DNA from: CAVVNN01 sp963749605 | GTDB lineage: Bacteria > Actinomycetota > Thermoleophilia > Solirubrobacterales > 70-9 | Length of the DNA stretch: 64,000 nucleotides | Assembly: GCA_963749605.1 (NCBI GenBank) | Contig: CAVVNN010000003.1 | Location: 124,001-188,000, forward strand | Direction of reading: 5' to 3' | Shown: positions 8,740-16,088 of the stretch, in pieces | Layout of the letters: each line of letters opens with the position of its first letter | Numbering within the stretch: position 1 is the stretch's first letter | Position numbers and translations under genes: made by a program | The notes under the pieces: generated by a model | What the model was told of the DNA's origin: nothing | The model's database searches: none | Seen by the model: only the letters and a program-made list of their open reading frames with translations

Positions 8740-10025
8740 GCGGTACGTCGGCGCGGGTCGGTCGCATCGTCGACGCCATGTTTCGACATGGCAGGGTGGG
8801 CCGGCGCAAAGCCATCAGGTCCGCCGGAGTTGTGGTGAGTCGCGGGCGGGGCTCTTACGTCTACGGTGAGGATGGCGAGCGCTATCTCGATGCCGTGTCG
8901 GGTTTCGGCGTGGCGTCGCTCGGTCACTCACACCCCCGCTGGGTCGAGGCCGTGCTCGCGCAGGCCGACCGGCTCGTCGTCAATCCGTTCCTCGGCCCGG
9001 AGCTGGCGGAATACGTGACGGCGTTGTCGCACCTCCTCCCTCCCGAGCTCGGCCAGGTGGCGCTGTACTCGGGCGGGGCGGAGGCCGTCGAGGCGGCGAT
9101 CCGGCTCGCCCAGACCTCGCGGGGGAAGCCGGGCCTGGTCACGTTCAGCCCTAGCTTTCACGGCAAGACGAGCGTTGGCGTCAGGTACTCGGGTGATCCG
9201 ACCTCGCCCGAGGCGCGCCTGCTCGGTCCGGACTGGTTCCGCGTCATGCCCTTTCCGGCCTGCGAGCAACACGACGCGGTCTCCTACTCGGAGTGCCGGG
9301 AGTCCGGCGCCGACGTGCTCGCACAGCTGACCGCCCGGGACGACCTCGACGAGGTCGGAACGGTGCTGGTCGAGCCGGTGCTCGGCACCTCGGGCAACAT
9401 CCCGCCGCGCCGGCGGTTCCTCTTCGAGCTGCGTCAGCTGTGCGACCAGCGCGGCTGGGTGCTGGTGTTCGACGAGCTGATCACCGGCTTCGGGCGCACC
9501 GGCTCGCTCTTCGGCTTCGAGGAGTTCGGCACGGTCCCCGATGTCCTGATCCTCGGCAAGGGGATCGGCGGCGGGATCCCGCTGAGCGCGGTGTGCGCCG
9601 CTGAGCAGACCTGGGAGGGCTCGGCCCTGGCACCGCCCGCCGCGACGTCGAGCAGCTTCGGCGGCAATCCGTTGGCGTGCGCGGCCGGCCTGGCGACGCT
9701 TGAGATTCTCACCGACCCTGAGTTCATGGCGCAGGTAAGGTCCGTCTCCGCCGTCGCTGCGGGCCGGCTGCGGGAGCTTGCTGGCGCGTCGGACCGCGTG
9801 GCGCGGCCTCGCGGGCTGGGCCTGATGCTCGGCTTCGACCTTGTTAACCCCGCCACGGGCTCGCTCGCCTCCGAGCAGGAGTGCTTCGCGACTTTCCGGG
9901 CCTGCCGCGATCACGGCCTCCTGATCCTCGCCGACGTACCGAGGGTGCGGATCAGCCCGCCGCTGACGATCTCGGTTGCCGAGGTGCACGAGCTTTTCGA
10001 CATCCTCGCCGAGGTGCTCGTTTGA
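8736..10025 (+). CDS. Class III PLP-dependent aminotransferase
   Basis: A 429-residue fold type I aminotransferase of class III (glutamate-1-semialdehyde mutase / acetylornithine aminotransferase group). The cofactor ring-binding Asp is in VFDELITGFGRTG and the Schiff-base lysine in ILGKGIGGGIPLSA. The phosphate-binding GGAEAVEAAI and the substrate-side SFGGNPLACAAG are also present, and length is normal. The GTG start at 8736 overlaps the sulfotransferase stop. The stop at 10025 overlaps the TTG start of the oxidoreductase, so the three should be translated as a coupled unit. The natural substrate is unknown; an amino-sugar or amino-polyol keto group is plausible given the Gfo/Idh/MocA neighbour. 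Confidence 0.9.
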   Translation: MSGTSARVGRIVDAMFRHGRVGRRKAIRSAGVVVSRGRGSYVYGEDGERYLDAVSGFGVASLGHSHPRWVEAVLAQADRLVVNPFLGPELAEYVTALSHLLPPELGQVALYSGGAEAVEAAIRLAQTSRGKPGLVTFSPSFHGKTSVGVRYSGDPTSPEARLLGPDWFRVMPFPACEQHDAVSYSECRESGADVLAQLTARDDLDEVGTVLVEPVLGTSGNIPPRRRFLFELRQLCDQRGWVLVFDELITGFGRTGSLFGFEEFGTVPDVLILGKGIGGGIPLSAVCAAEQTWEGSALAPPAATSSSFGGNPLACAAGLATLEILTDPEFMAQVRSVSAVAAGRLRELAGASDRVARPRGLGLMLGFDLVNPATGSLASEQECFATFRACRDHGLLILADVPRVRISPPLTISVAEVHELFDILAEVLV

Positions 10026-10996
10026 GGATTGCCCTGGCGGGTCTCGGCGGCGCCGCGGTTCACGGTCACCTGCCGGCCCTGCGCCGGCTAGCAGGGGAGC
10101 GACGGCTCCGCCTCGTGGCGGCGGCCGAGCCGGCGTCGGCGCCGCGCCGCGCTTTGGATCAGGCTCTCGCAGACGTGCCGACCTTCGCCCGCGCTGAGGC
10201 GATGCTGAGAGCCGTGGAGGCTGACGTCCTGGTCGTCGCGACGGAGCCAGCGGCGCACCCCGAGCTGGTCGAGCTCGGGCTCGCCCACGGCGTGCACGTC
10301 GTCTGCGAGAAGCCGCTGGTCCACACCGGTGACCACCACGCGGTGGTTCGTGCCGCGGCTCGGCCCTGGCCCGATCTGGCGATCGTCACCGTCCATCAGT
10401 ACCGCTACGCGGCGGCGTGGAGGTATCTCGCGCCCTTCGCTCGGCTCCTCAACGCGCTGCGCCTTCCCTACTCGATACGGGTCGAGGTGTGCCGGCACGG
10501 GGTCGAGGATCCCTACGCCGCCTCGTCTTGGCGCAGCGACCTGACGAGCTCCGGCGGGCTTCTAGCCGACCACGGCGCCCACTTCATCGCCCTCGCCTGG
10601 ACGATCCAGCCAGACATGACGGTGCTCGGCGCGGCGCGCCGCTGGGACGCGCCAGGGCTGGAGCGCTCGTGGGGAAGGGTGAGGTTCGGCTCCGGCACGC
10701 TCGATCTCCACCTGTCGACGCTGGCGGACAGTCGCCGCACTCGGCTGCAGCTGCGCGCTCCGGGGATGACGCTGGACTGGGGGTCGGCGCGGGTCGCCCT
10801 GAGGCTGGCGCGGCGGCGGGTCGGCTCATGGCCGGCCGGCGAGCTCAGCGATCGCGCCTACCTCGACTCGCTCTATCTGGCCTTCTACGAAGACCTCGCC
10901 CGGAATCTCCACGAGTCCTCCTGGCGGGCCGCTCGCACGGCCGAATCACTGCGCGTCGGCGAGGTCCTAGTCGAGCTGCTGCGGCAAGCGGTGTGA
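10022..10996 (+). CDS. Gfo/Idh/MocA-family oxidoreductase
   Basis: Start placed at TTG 10022 (LRIALAGLGG), which overlaps the aminotransferase stop as TTGA; the longer upstream open frame is not protein-like. The product is 324 residues. The Rossmann motif GLGGAAVHGHLPAL is at the N-terminus, the lysine-containing CEKPLV motif of the family is at about 97-102, and GGLLADHGAHF (the His/Asp metal or substrate side) is near 178-188. These enzymes use NAD(P) to oxidise or reduce sugar-like hydroxyls. With the aminotransferase next to it, a two-step oxidation then transamination of a sugar or cyclitol is a reasonable inference. No substrate can be named. Confidence 0.85.
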   Translation: MRIALAGLGGAAVHGHLPALRRLAGERRLRLVAAAEPASAPRRALDQALADVPTFARAEAMLRAVEADVLVVATEPAAHPELVELGLAHGVHVVCEKPLVHTGDHHAVVRAAARPWPDLAIVTVHQYRYAAAWRYLAPFARLLNALRLPYSIRVEVCRHGVEDPYAASSWRSDLTSSGGLLADHGAHFIALAWTIQPDMTVLGAARRWDAPGLERSWGRVRFGSGTLDLHLSTLADSRRTRLQLRAPGMTLDWGSARVALRLARRRVGSWPAGELSDRAYLDSLYLAFYEDLARNLHESSWRAARTAESLRVGEVLVELLRQAV

Positions 10997-11012
10997 TTAC
11001 ACTCCCCTGCGG

Positions 11013-11999
11013 GTGAGTGGGAATCGCGTCACCGAGCACGCTGGCCTCGATGAGGTCGATCGAGCGGCCTGGTCGCGGCTTGCCGCGCGGCCACCGGCCT
11101 CCGTAATCGGCTCGCCGTCCTGGCTCGAAGCGGCCTTCGCCAGCACTCACAGTGGGATGGAGCCGCTGCTCCTGGCCTGCGAGGGCGAGGATGGACTGAC
11201 AGGATTGCTGCCGCTTGCGCTTGATGGCTCGGGCGGGGCGCGGCTCGTCGGCGCGCCCTACAACGATCTCAGCGACGTGCTCACGCTCCCCGGCTATGAG
11301 GCCGAGGCGGCGGCGGCGATCCTCGCCGCCGTCCGCTCGCTCGCCGGCCGGGGTGTTGCGGTGACGCTGCACAGCCTCGATCCACAGGGCGCCCTCGCCG
11401 CGGCCGACGCCCGGCTCGGGGCGCTCCTATGGTCGCCGGAAAGGCCGGCGCCGGCCATCCACCTCGACCGCGACCTCGAGGTGAAGGTCTCGGGGCGACG
11501 CCGCCGCACTTGGGGCAACCGTCGTCGCCGCCTCGAACGGAGCCACGCGGTCGAGTTCAGGGCGGTCGAGGGGGCGGCGGCCGGCGACGCCCTGCCCGAC
11601 TTCGAGCGGCTGCGGGAGCAGCGGCGCGCCGCGACCGGGCGCCCCCGCGAACGGCCGCCGGTCGCACTCGTCGCCGAGGCGGTGCGGCGTCTGACGGCAA
11701 CCGGCGCGGTCGCCTTCTTCGAGATGCTGGTCGATGGCAGTCCCGTCGCCTCCGACCTCTACCTGCTCGACCGGCCCGGGGCGCTGATGTGGCTGAGGGG
11801 CCTGAATCCGGCCTGGCAGCCGTTCCCCTGTGGCCACCTCCTGCTCTGCTGGACCGCCGCTCGGCTCCGGCGCGAAGGGTATGAGGTGCTCGACATGGGC
11901 CGGGGCGACGAGCCGTACAAGTTCATCTTCGGCGCCAGCGATCGGGTCCTGCTCAAGGCCGAAGTCCCGGCCGGGCGGCTGGCAGGCGCGATGGGCTAG
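11013..11999 (+). CDS. GNAT-fold acyltransferase, BcsL/CelD (FemAB-like) type
   Basis: A 328-residue protein with the two-GNAT-domain look of the CelD/BcsL and FemAB-like acetyltransferases seen in polysaccharide gene clusters. Hallmarks are the early SPSWLEAAF segment, the basic linker before LERSHAVEF, and the C-terminal block LDMGRGDEPYKFIFG (about residues 294-308), typical of these enzymes near the acyl-CoA site. GTG 11013 is the start, 17 bases after the oxidoreductase stop. Its stop overlaps by four bases the stop of the convergent STAND gene. It probably N-acylates the amino group placed by the aminotransferase of this cluster, which is an inference from order alone. Confidence 0.75.
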   Translation: MSGNRVTEHAGLDEVDRAAWSRLAARPPASVIGSPSWLEAAFASTHSGMEPLLLACEGEDGLTGLLPLALDGSGGARLVGAPYNDLSDVLTLPGYEAEAAAAILAAVRSLAGRGVAVTLHSLDPQGALAAADARLGALLWSPERPAPAIHLDRDLEVKVSGRRRRTWGNRRRRLERSHAVEFRAVEGAAAGDALPDFERLREQRRAATGRPRERPPVALVAEAVRRLTATGAVAFFEMLVDGSPVASDLYLLDRPGALMWLRGLNPAWQPFPCGHLLLCWTAARLRREGYEVLDMGRGDEPYKFIFGASDRVLLKAEVPAGRLAGAMG

Positions 12000-14119
12000 T
12001 CGCCGGCGATCGGTGCGTCGGCAAGGCGCTGCGGGCGGCGGCGCGAGTAGTACATCCGGACCGGCGGCAGGATCGCCCAGCGCAGCGCGCGTCGCAGCGC
12101 GCTTGCCTCGCGGATCTCTTCCCTGAGGCCGATGCTGCGCGCCTGCGCGATCGCTGCCGCGGCCACCTTGACGCCGTCCAGCGGTCGTCCGCCCAGCAGC
12201 TGCAGGCGCGCTTCGCTGATCGCGATTCGCACCTGCATCCGCTGGTCCTCGTACCGAATGGCGATGGCGCGTGAGCAGGCCAGCAGTTCGCCTGCCTGGG
12301 CGAACTCGCCGCGGTGCATCGTGACCTCCCCCAGCATCTGCAGCGGATATGCCTTGACCCGCTCCCAGGGGATCGAGTCGGACAGCCGCTGGTGCTCAAG
12401 CGCCGCGGCTTCGCAGGCGTCCATCTCGCCGAGGTACCAACGGCAGGCGGCTCGCAGATCCTGGAGGTCGACGAGGATGTGGCGGTCACCGGCGGCCTCG
12501 GCCAGCTCGTCGGCACCGTCGAGCAAGGCAAGCGCCTTTCGCGGTTCCCGGGAACGGTAGGCGACGTAGGCGGCCACCCGCCTCTGCCTGGCGGTTTCCC
12601 CCGGTAGCCCCGCGCGCTCGGCGGCAAGCTGCCCGAGGCTGAGCATCTCGCGGGCGGCCTCGAGTTCGCCGCGGATCGCGCAGTTCATCGTGCGGGCCGC
12701 CGAGGCTCGCGCTGCCCGCTGGAAGTTCTTGTCGCAGATCGCGCGTTTGTAGGCGAGGGTGGCGATCGCGATCCGGTCGTCGAACTTGCCGAGCGTGAAG
12801 AGGATGTCGAGTACCGACGTGAAGAGCGCGTGCAGCTCGTCACCCTTCCCTTCCGTGTGCAGCTCCTCCGCCACCACGGTGAACGCCCCGACGTGAGGAA
12901 GGGCGCCAGCCGCGTCCTCCCAGTCGGTGGAGAAGCGCTCGATGTAGTGCGCGGCGAGTCGCGAGGTGAAGGCCGCGGTATCCTCGCGCGAGGTGAGTGC
13001 GAGAGTCGCGTTTCTCACCCCTACACCGCACGTGAACAGGTTGGGCCGGTCCTTGAGGCGAACACAGGTGACGAGCCCCTCGGCCATCAGCTTGGTAAGC
13101 AGGAGCGCGACCTCGTCCTCGGACATGCGGGTCGCCACTGCAAGGTGCGCAGCGATTGCGTTGCCGCGCAGCAGGGCGCAGGCCGAGAGGATCGCGCGGG
13201 CGTTGGGCGAGAGTGACGTCAGGTGCTCCGCAAGCATCGCCTCGTCGTCGCCCCCGCCGCAGCGGGCCGCCTCCAGCCGTGCCTCGACCGAGTGCGGACT
13301 GCTCTCGAGTCCGTTGAGGAACGACATGATCAGGTGTGGGTTGCCGCCGAAGAGTTCGAGCATGCAGTCGAGGAAACCTTCGTCGCGAAGCTCCGGCACG
13401 CTGAGGCCCAGCCGGTCGGCTTCTTGGCGGATCAGGCCGCGAGCCTCCTCGAGCGCGAGCTCGGTCAGCCGCACCCGCGGCGCGGGCAGCGCTCCGGGGC
13501 TGTTGACGGAGGCGATGACGAGTGAGTTTCGCGGCACCGTTTTCAGCAGCCTGATCAGGGCCTTCGAGTTCGCGTCGCCGGACAGCCTCAGGTTGTCGAG
13601 GAGCAGGACGGTGGGCTGCTCGGCGAGATGCGCGCGAATCGCGTCGAACTTTTCGTCCCGCGCGACCACCGACAGCGCGCGGTCGTCGGTGAGGATGCTG
13701 AGCGACCCGCACAGCTCGGTCAGGCTGGGGCACCCGTCTTCGCATTCGATCCACACGAACGATCGCTTCCTGCGACGGTGCCGCTGTGGCCCCTTTCGTT
13801 CCTGCAGTCGGTATGCCAGCTCCGTCGCCGTGGCGCTCTTGCCGACTCCCACCTCGCCCTCGATCGAGACCACGCTCCCTCCCCCCTGCAACTTCTCCCG
13901 CGCCTCGGCGAGCTCTCCGACTCGGTTCACCAGGTCCGGGCGCGGCGGCAGCGCAAAGTCCTGCCGCTTGCGCACCTTCGGATCCTCATGAAGGGAAGCG
14001 CTTCGTCGGGTATCGCGCGCGGTCCAGAGGTTGACGAGAGCGGTTGCAAGCGTGACGACCACGGTGAACGCCCCTACCCAGACCCCCACCTGGATCCAGA
14101 CCATGGCGCTATTCAGCAT
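11996..14119 (-). CDS. Membrane-anchored STAND NTPase with helical repeats
   Basis: Start at ATG 14119 (MLNSAMVWIQVGVW), eight bases after an AGGAG site; the frame is open further up but looks non-coding. The product is 707 residues. One transmembrane helix lies at about residues 10-32. An NB-ARC/AP-ATPase-like nucleoside-triphosphatase follows, with Walker A GEVGVGKS at 88-95, Walker B TVLLLDN near 170-176 and a sensor-like NSLVIASVNSP. Then comes a winged-helix-like segment (LLTKLMAEGLVTCVRL), and the C-terminal ~300 residues are alpha-helical TPR-like repeats (LEAAREMLSLGQLAAERAG, RKALALLDGADELAEAAG). STAND proteins switch on ATP binding when the repeat part senses a ligand. No effector domain such as TIR, nuclease or caspase is fused, so the N-terminal helix may be the effector or just an anchor. 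Confidence 0.8.
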   Translation of the reverse strand: MLNSAMVWIQVGVWVGAFTVVVTLATALVNLWTARDTRRSASLHEDPKVRKRQDFALPPRPDLVNRVGELAEAREKLQGGGSVVSIEGEVGVGKSATATELAYRLQERKGPQRHRRRKRSFVWIECEDGCPSLTELCGSLSILTDDRALSVVARDEKFDAIRAHLAEQPTVLLLDNLRLSGDANSKALIRLLKTVPRNSLVIASVNSPGALPAPRVRLTELALEEARGLIRQEADRLGLSVPELRDEGFLDCMLELFGGNPHLIMSFLNGLESSPHSVEARLEAARCGGGDDEAMLAEHLTSLSPNARAILSACALLRGNAIAAHLAVATRMSEDEVALLLTKLMAEGLVTCVRLKDRPNLFTCGVGVRNATLALTSREDTAAFTSRLAAHYIERFSTDWEDAAGALPHVGAFTVVAEELHTEGKGDELHALFTSVLDILFTLGKFDDRIAIATLAYKRAICDKNFQRAARASAARTMNCAIRGELEAAREMLSLGQLAAERAGLPGETARQRRVAAYVAYRSREPRKALALLDGADELAEAAGDRHILVDLQDLRAACRWYLGEMDACEAAALEHQRLSDSIPWERVKAYPLQMLGEVTMHRGEFAQAGELLACSRAIAIRYEDQRMQVRIAISEARLQLLGGRPLDGVKVAAAAIAQARSIGLREEIREASALRRALRWAILPPVRMYYSRRRPQRLADAPIAGD

Positions 14120-14257
14120 CCCCGCGCTCCTGCATGCGGTTGAATCTTGCCGCACCATCTCGATTCTTGCGCTCACACGGCGATGACTCGCCGCCATGAG
14201 GGCCGACTCTACATGCGCAAAACAAGATTGGGAAGGATCGCAGGGCAGAGGCAAAGG

Positions 14258-14440
14258 GACGAGTTCCTATTGAGCAGGGAGCTAGTGATCGGAGGCCCCA
14301 CCGCGCCATAAGGGGGACGGAACCGCATCGGAGCCCTGCTGATCGGCCACTACGAGAACGCAAGCCTCGCTACGTCGGCAAAGTCGGCACCGGCTTCAGC
14401 GAGCGGGTCTTGGAGCAGCTCGCCACGAAACCCAGTTGAG
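14258..14440 (+). pseudogene. Decayed ATP-dependent DNA ligase fragment (LigD-like C-terminus)
   Basis: Only the end of the OB-fold of an ATP-dependent DNA ligase of the LigD type remains. One frame reads ELVIGGPTAP, an in-frame TAA at 14309, then IGALLIGHYE. The next frame continues RYVGKVGTGFSERVLEQLA and stops at TGA by 14440. The intact family has the order ELVIGG, a short linker, GALL.G.Y., RY.GKVGTGF. A stop codon and a frameshift near 14360 make it non-functional, and nothing of the adenylation domain is upstream. Confidence 0.7.
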
Positions 14441-14511
14441 GTGAACTGTCGCACTGCGAACTCGTTTCGGTAGCAGTTTTCTGCGGTGATGGCTGCGACG
14501 AAGTTTCCCCC

Positions 14512-14721
14512 TCAACACCCCTCCGGCCGATGCCGGTTGTGCAACAGCCCCGCCCGCTTCCGCGCTTCCCACGTATCAATTCGCTGCAAGCATGCCTCCC
14601 TCCGCATCACCGCCGGCGACTGAGGTTGTGCTTCCGGACTGACAGCCCACTGCGCAAACACCCTCCAGGCCAAGACCACGACCACGACAACCACCGCGAC
14701 GATGACCGCCCTCCGGCTCAC
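14512..14721 (-). CDS. Small single-helix membrane protein
   Basis: From GTG 14721 the product is 69 residues: a short basic start (SRR), a very hydrophobic helix (AVIVAVVVVVVVLAWRVFAQ), a Pro/Gln linker, then a polar tail with EACLQRIDTWEARKR and a final Cys. Small proteins of this plan, one helix followed by a short exported tail with Cys, are common in related actinobacteria. No ribosome site is clear. Function unknown. The stretch from 14722 to 14987 shows no convincing gene. Confidence 0.45.
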   Translation of the reverse strand: MSRRAVIVAVVVVVVVLAWRVFAQWAVSPEAQPQSPAVMRREACLQRIDTWEARKRAGLLHNRHRPEGC

Positions 14722-14987
14722 GCCACCCAGCCTAGCTTCACCTCGGAGCACGCACCAACGCTAAGGATCGACTCGACCCCGAGCATCAAGCAGCACCTCT
14801 CGTTCCAGCTCTGACCTCCGCCGCCCCCCGGCCAACGCGCCGCCAGCCAATCGCACAGCGCGCACAAGCTCGCGGTGCCGGGCAACGCCCGCCGAGACAC
14901 CGCCGCCCGCCTCCCTGGCCCGCCGTCCCTCGACCCGCCACGACCGCCCCTCCGCACCGCTCAGCCCACCGCAAGACGCCGCCCCGC

Positions 14988-15050
14988 CCGCAGGTTACGC
15001 GCCTGCGGCGCGTGAGAGCGGGCGAACGGCTCCCGCGTCGGGCGGGAGCC
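14988..15050 (+). promoter_or_regulatory. Two consecutive hairpins in the leader of the 82-residue gene
   Basis: Stem 1 pairs CCGCAGG (14988-14994) with CCTGCGG (15002-15008). Stem 2 pairs GGCTCCCGC (15028-15036) with GCGGGAGCC (15042-15050), nine perfect pairs around a five-base loop. Stem 2 ends six bases before the GAAGGGAG ribosome site of the gene at 15069, so it could control initiation. Confidence 0.5.
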
Positions 15051-15068
15051 ACTGCGAAGGGAGCTCTC

Positions 15069-15317
15069 GTGAGCGATCGAGTTGCAGCGAACCAGCCTCG
15101 GCGAAGCGTCGGGCCCGGGCGTCCCTCGCCCGACCTCGAGCGGGCCGCCTTCCTGCAGCGCCTCTCCCGCATGAGCGCGGAAGAGCGCCTGGAAGCGTCC
15201 CGCTTCGAGTTCACCGCTCGCCAGCGCACGCTTTGGATCGCCCGCTACAGGGACGAGGTTCCGATCGTCAACGACGAGTACGAGCACATCGCCCTGCAGC
15301 TGGCCGACCTCGATTAG
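15069..15317 (+). CDS. Small charged protein, unknown function
   Basis: Start GTG 15069 is chosen because GAAGGGAG lies six bases upstream; the frame is open before it but crosses the leader hairpin. The 82-residue product is acidic-basic mixed and probably helical (PDLERAAFLQRLSRMSAEER, then WIARYRDEVPIVNDEYEHIA). I recognise no family. It is soluble, without a signal peptide or Cys. The next gene on the same strand starts 107 bases downstream. A partner role with that gene is possible but unsupported. Confidence 0.55.
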   Translation: MSDRVAANQPRRSVGPGRPSPDLERAAFLQRLSRMSAEERLEASRFEFTARQRTLWIARYRDEVPIVNDEYEHIALQLADLD

Positions 15318-15424
15318 CTGGGCGCGCATCGCCCCTCAAGCTGGATTTGAAGTGGATCAAACTGCCCTGGCCCAAAACCAAGCCCTCAGTCGCCGCCTGA
15401 GACCTCGGCGAGACGCCGCCGCTT

Positions 15425-15877
15425 GTGATCGCCCACCCCGATCCACGCCTGCGCCGCACCCAGCGCTACCGTGAAGGAGTGGCCCGCACGCCCCTCCCGA
15501 TCGCCTTCTACGATGCCGGCCGCCCCGTACGCGGCGAGACCCTCACCCTCGACGTCGGCGACAACCTGCTCATCCTCACAACCGCCTCTTCCGACCTCGG
15601 CCTCAACCTCCGCAACGTTTACGACGCCGCCGAGGGACGCGACGAGATCCAAGTCATCGACAACTACAAGATTTGCGGAAGGCACGGCCCACCAACGACA
15701 CGCCTCCTGGCCACCTCCCCCGATCCCTCCTTCGAGCCGATCCCCCCCGACCGTCGCCCGCGCTGCCTCTACGACCACCTCGGCCGCTTCATCGAGCTTG
15801 CCCGCGCGGCCGGTTTCGAGCTGAGCATCGAAGGCGTCGACGCAGCCGCCCGCCAGCTCGATCCTGCCAGCGTCTGA
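15425..15877 (+). CDS. Unknown soluble protein, 150 residues
   Basis: A GTG-started frame with balanced amino-acid use and a beta-rich middle (ETLTLDVGDNLLILTTASSD, then NLRNVYDAAEGRDEIQVIDN), followed by YKICGRHG and a helical end (YDHLGRFIELARAAGFELSI). It has no signal peptide or membrane segment. No family recognised. The opposite-strand frame over the same bases is Gly/Val/Ala-rich without structure, so the plus strand is preferred. No ribosome site is visible, so the start is uncertain. The 211 bases after it hold only the possible promoter of the next gene. Confidence 0.5.
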   Translation: MIAHPDPRLRRTQRYREGVARTPLPIAFYDAGRPVRGETLTLDVGDNLLILTTASSDLGLNLRNVYDAAEGRDEIQVIDNYKICGRHGPPTTRLLATSPDPSFEPIPPDRRPRCLYDHLGRFIELARAAGFELSIEGVDAAARQLDPASV

Positions 15878-16075
15878 GCTCGCCAGCACGCTTCCTTCTC
15901 GTCCAGAGCGAACGCCTCGATCACGCGGGTCGGGGCGCCTGCTCGTGTGGCAAAGCAGGCGCACTAAGCAAAGTCAGTCTCCCTTCTTGTTTTGGCTCAA
16001 ACCAGAAGTACCGACCTTGAGTCCTAAATTTTCAACTCTCCCACCCGGCGGCTCTATTCATTGATCGACTTGGGC

Positions 16076-16088
16076 TAGTCTTCCACTA
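16076..16088 (+). promoter_or_regulatory. Possible -10 element for a leaderless mRNA
   Basis: TAGTCT at 16076-16081 sits seven bases before the ATG at 16089, and there is no Shine-Dalgarno-like sequence. This spacing would start the transcript at or within a base of the initiation codon. No good -35 is seen. The same TAGTCT hexamer occurs at 28436 in another promoter of the window. Confidence 0.35.

Noticed and set aside
8928..9989. Long minus-strand open frame opposite the aminotransferase
   Set aside because: Arg/Gly/Ala-rich composition with no motif; a shadow of the high-GC third codon position of a clear gene.
14786..15229. Minus-strand Arg/Gly/Ala-rich frame over the leader hairpins
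   Set aside because: Composition follows GC content, and it crosses the hairpins and the better-supported plus-strand gene.
15386..15964. 192-codon minus-strand gene
   Set aside because: Gly/Val/Ala/Glu-rich without structure; the plus-strand frame over the same bases is more protein-like.
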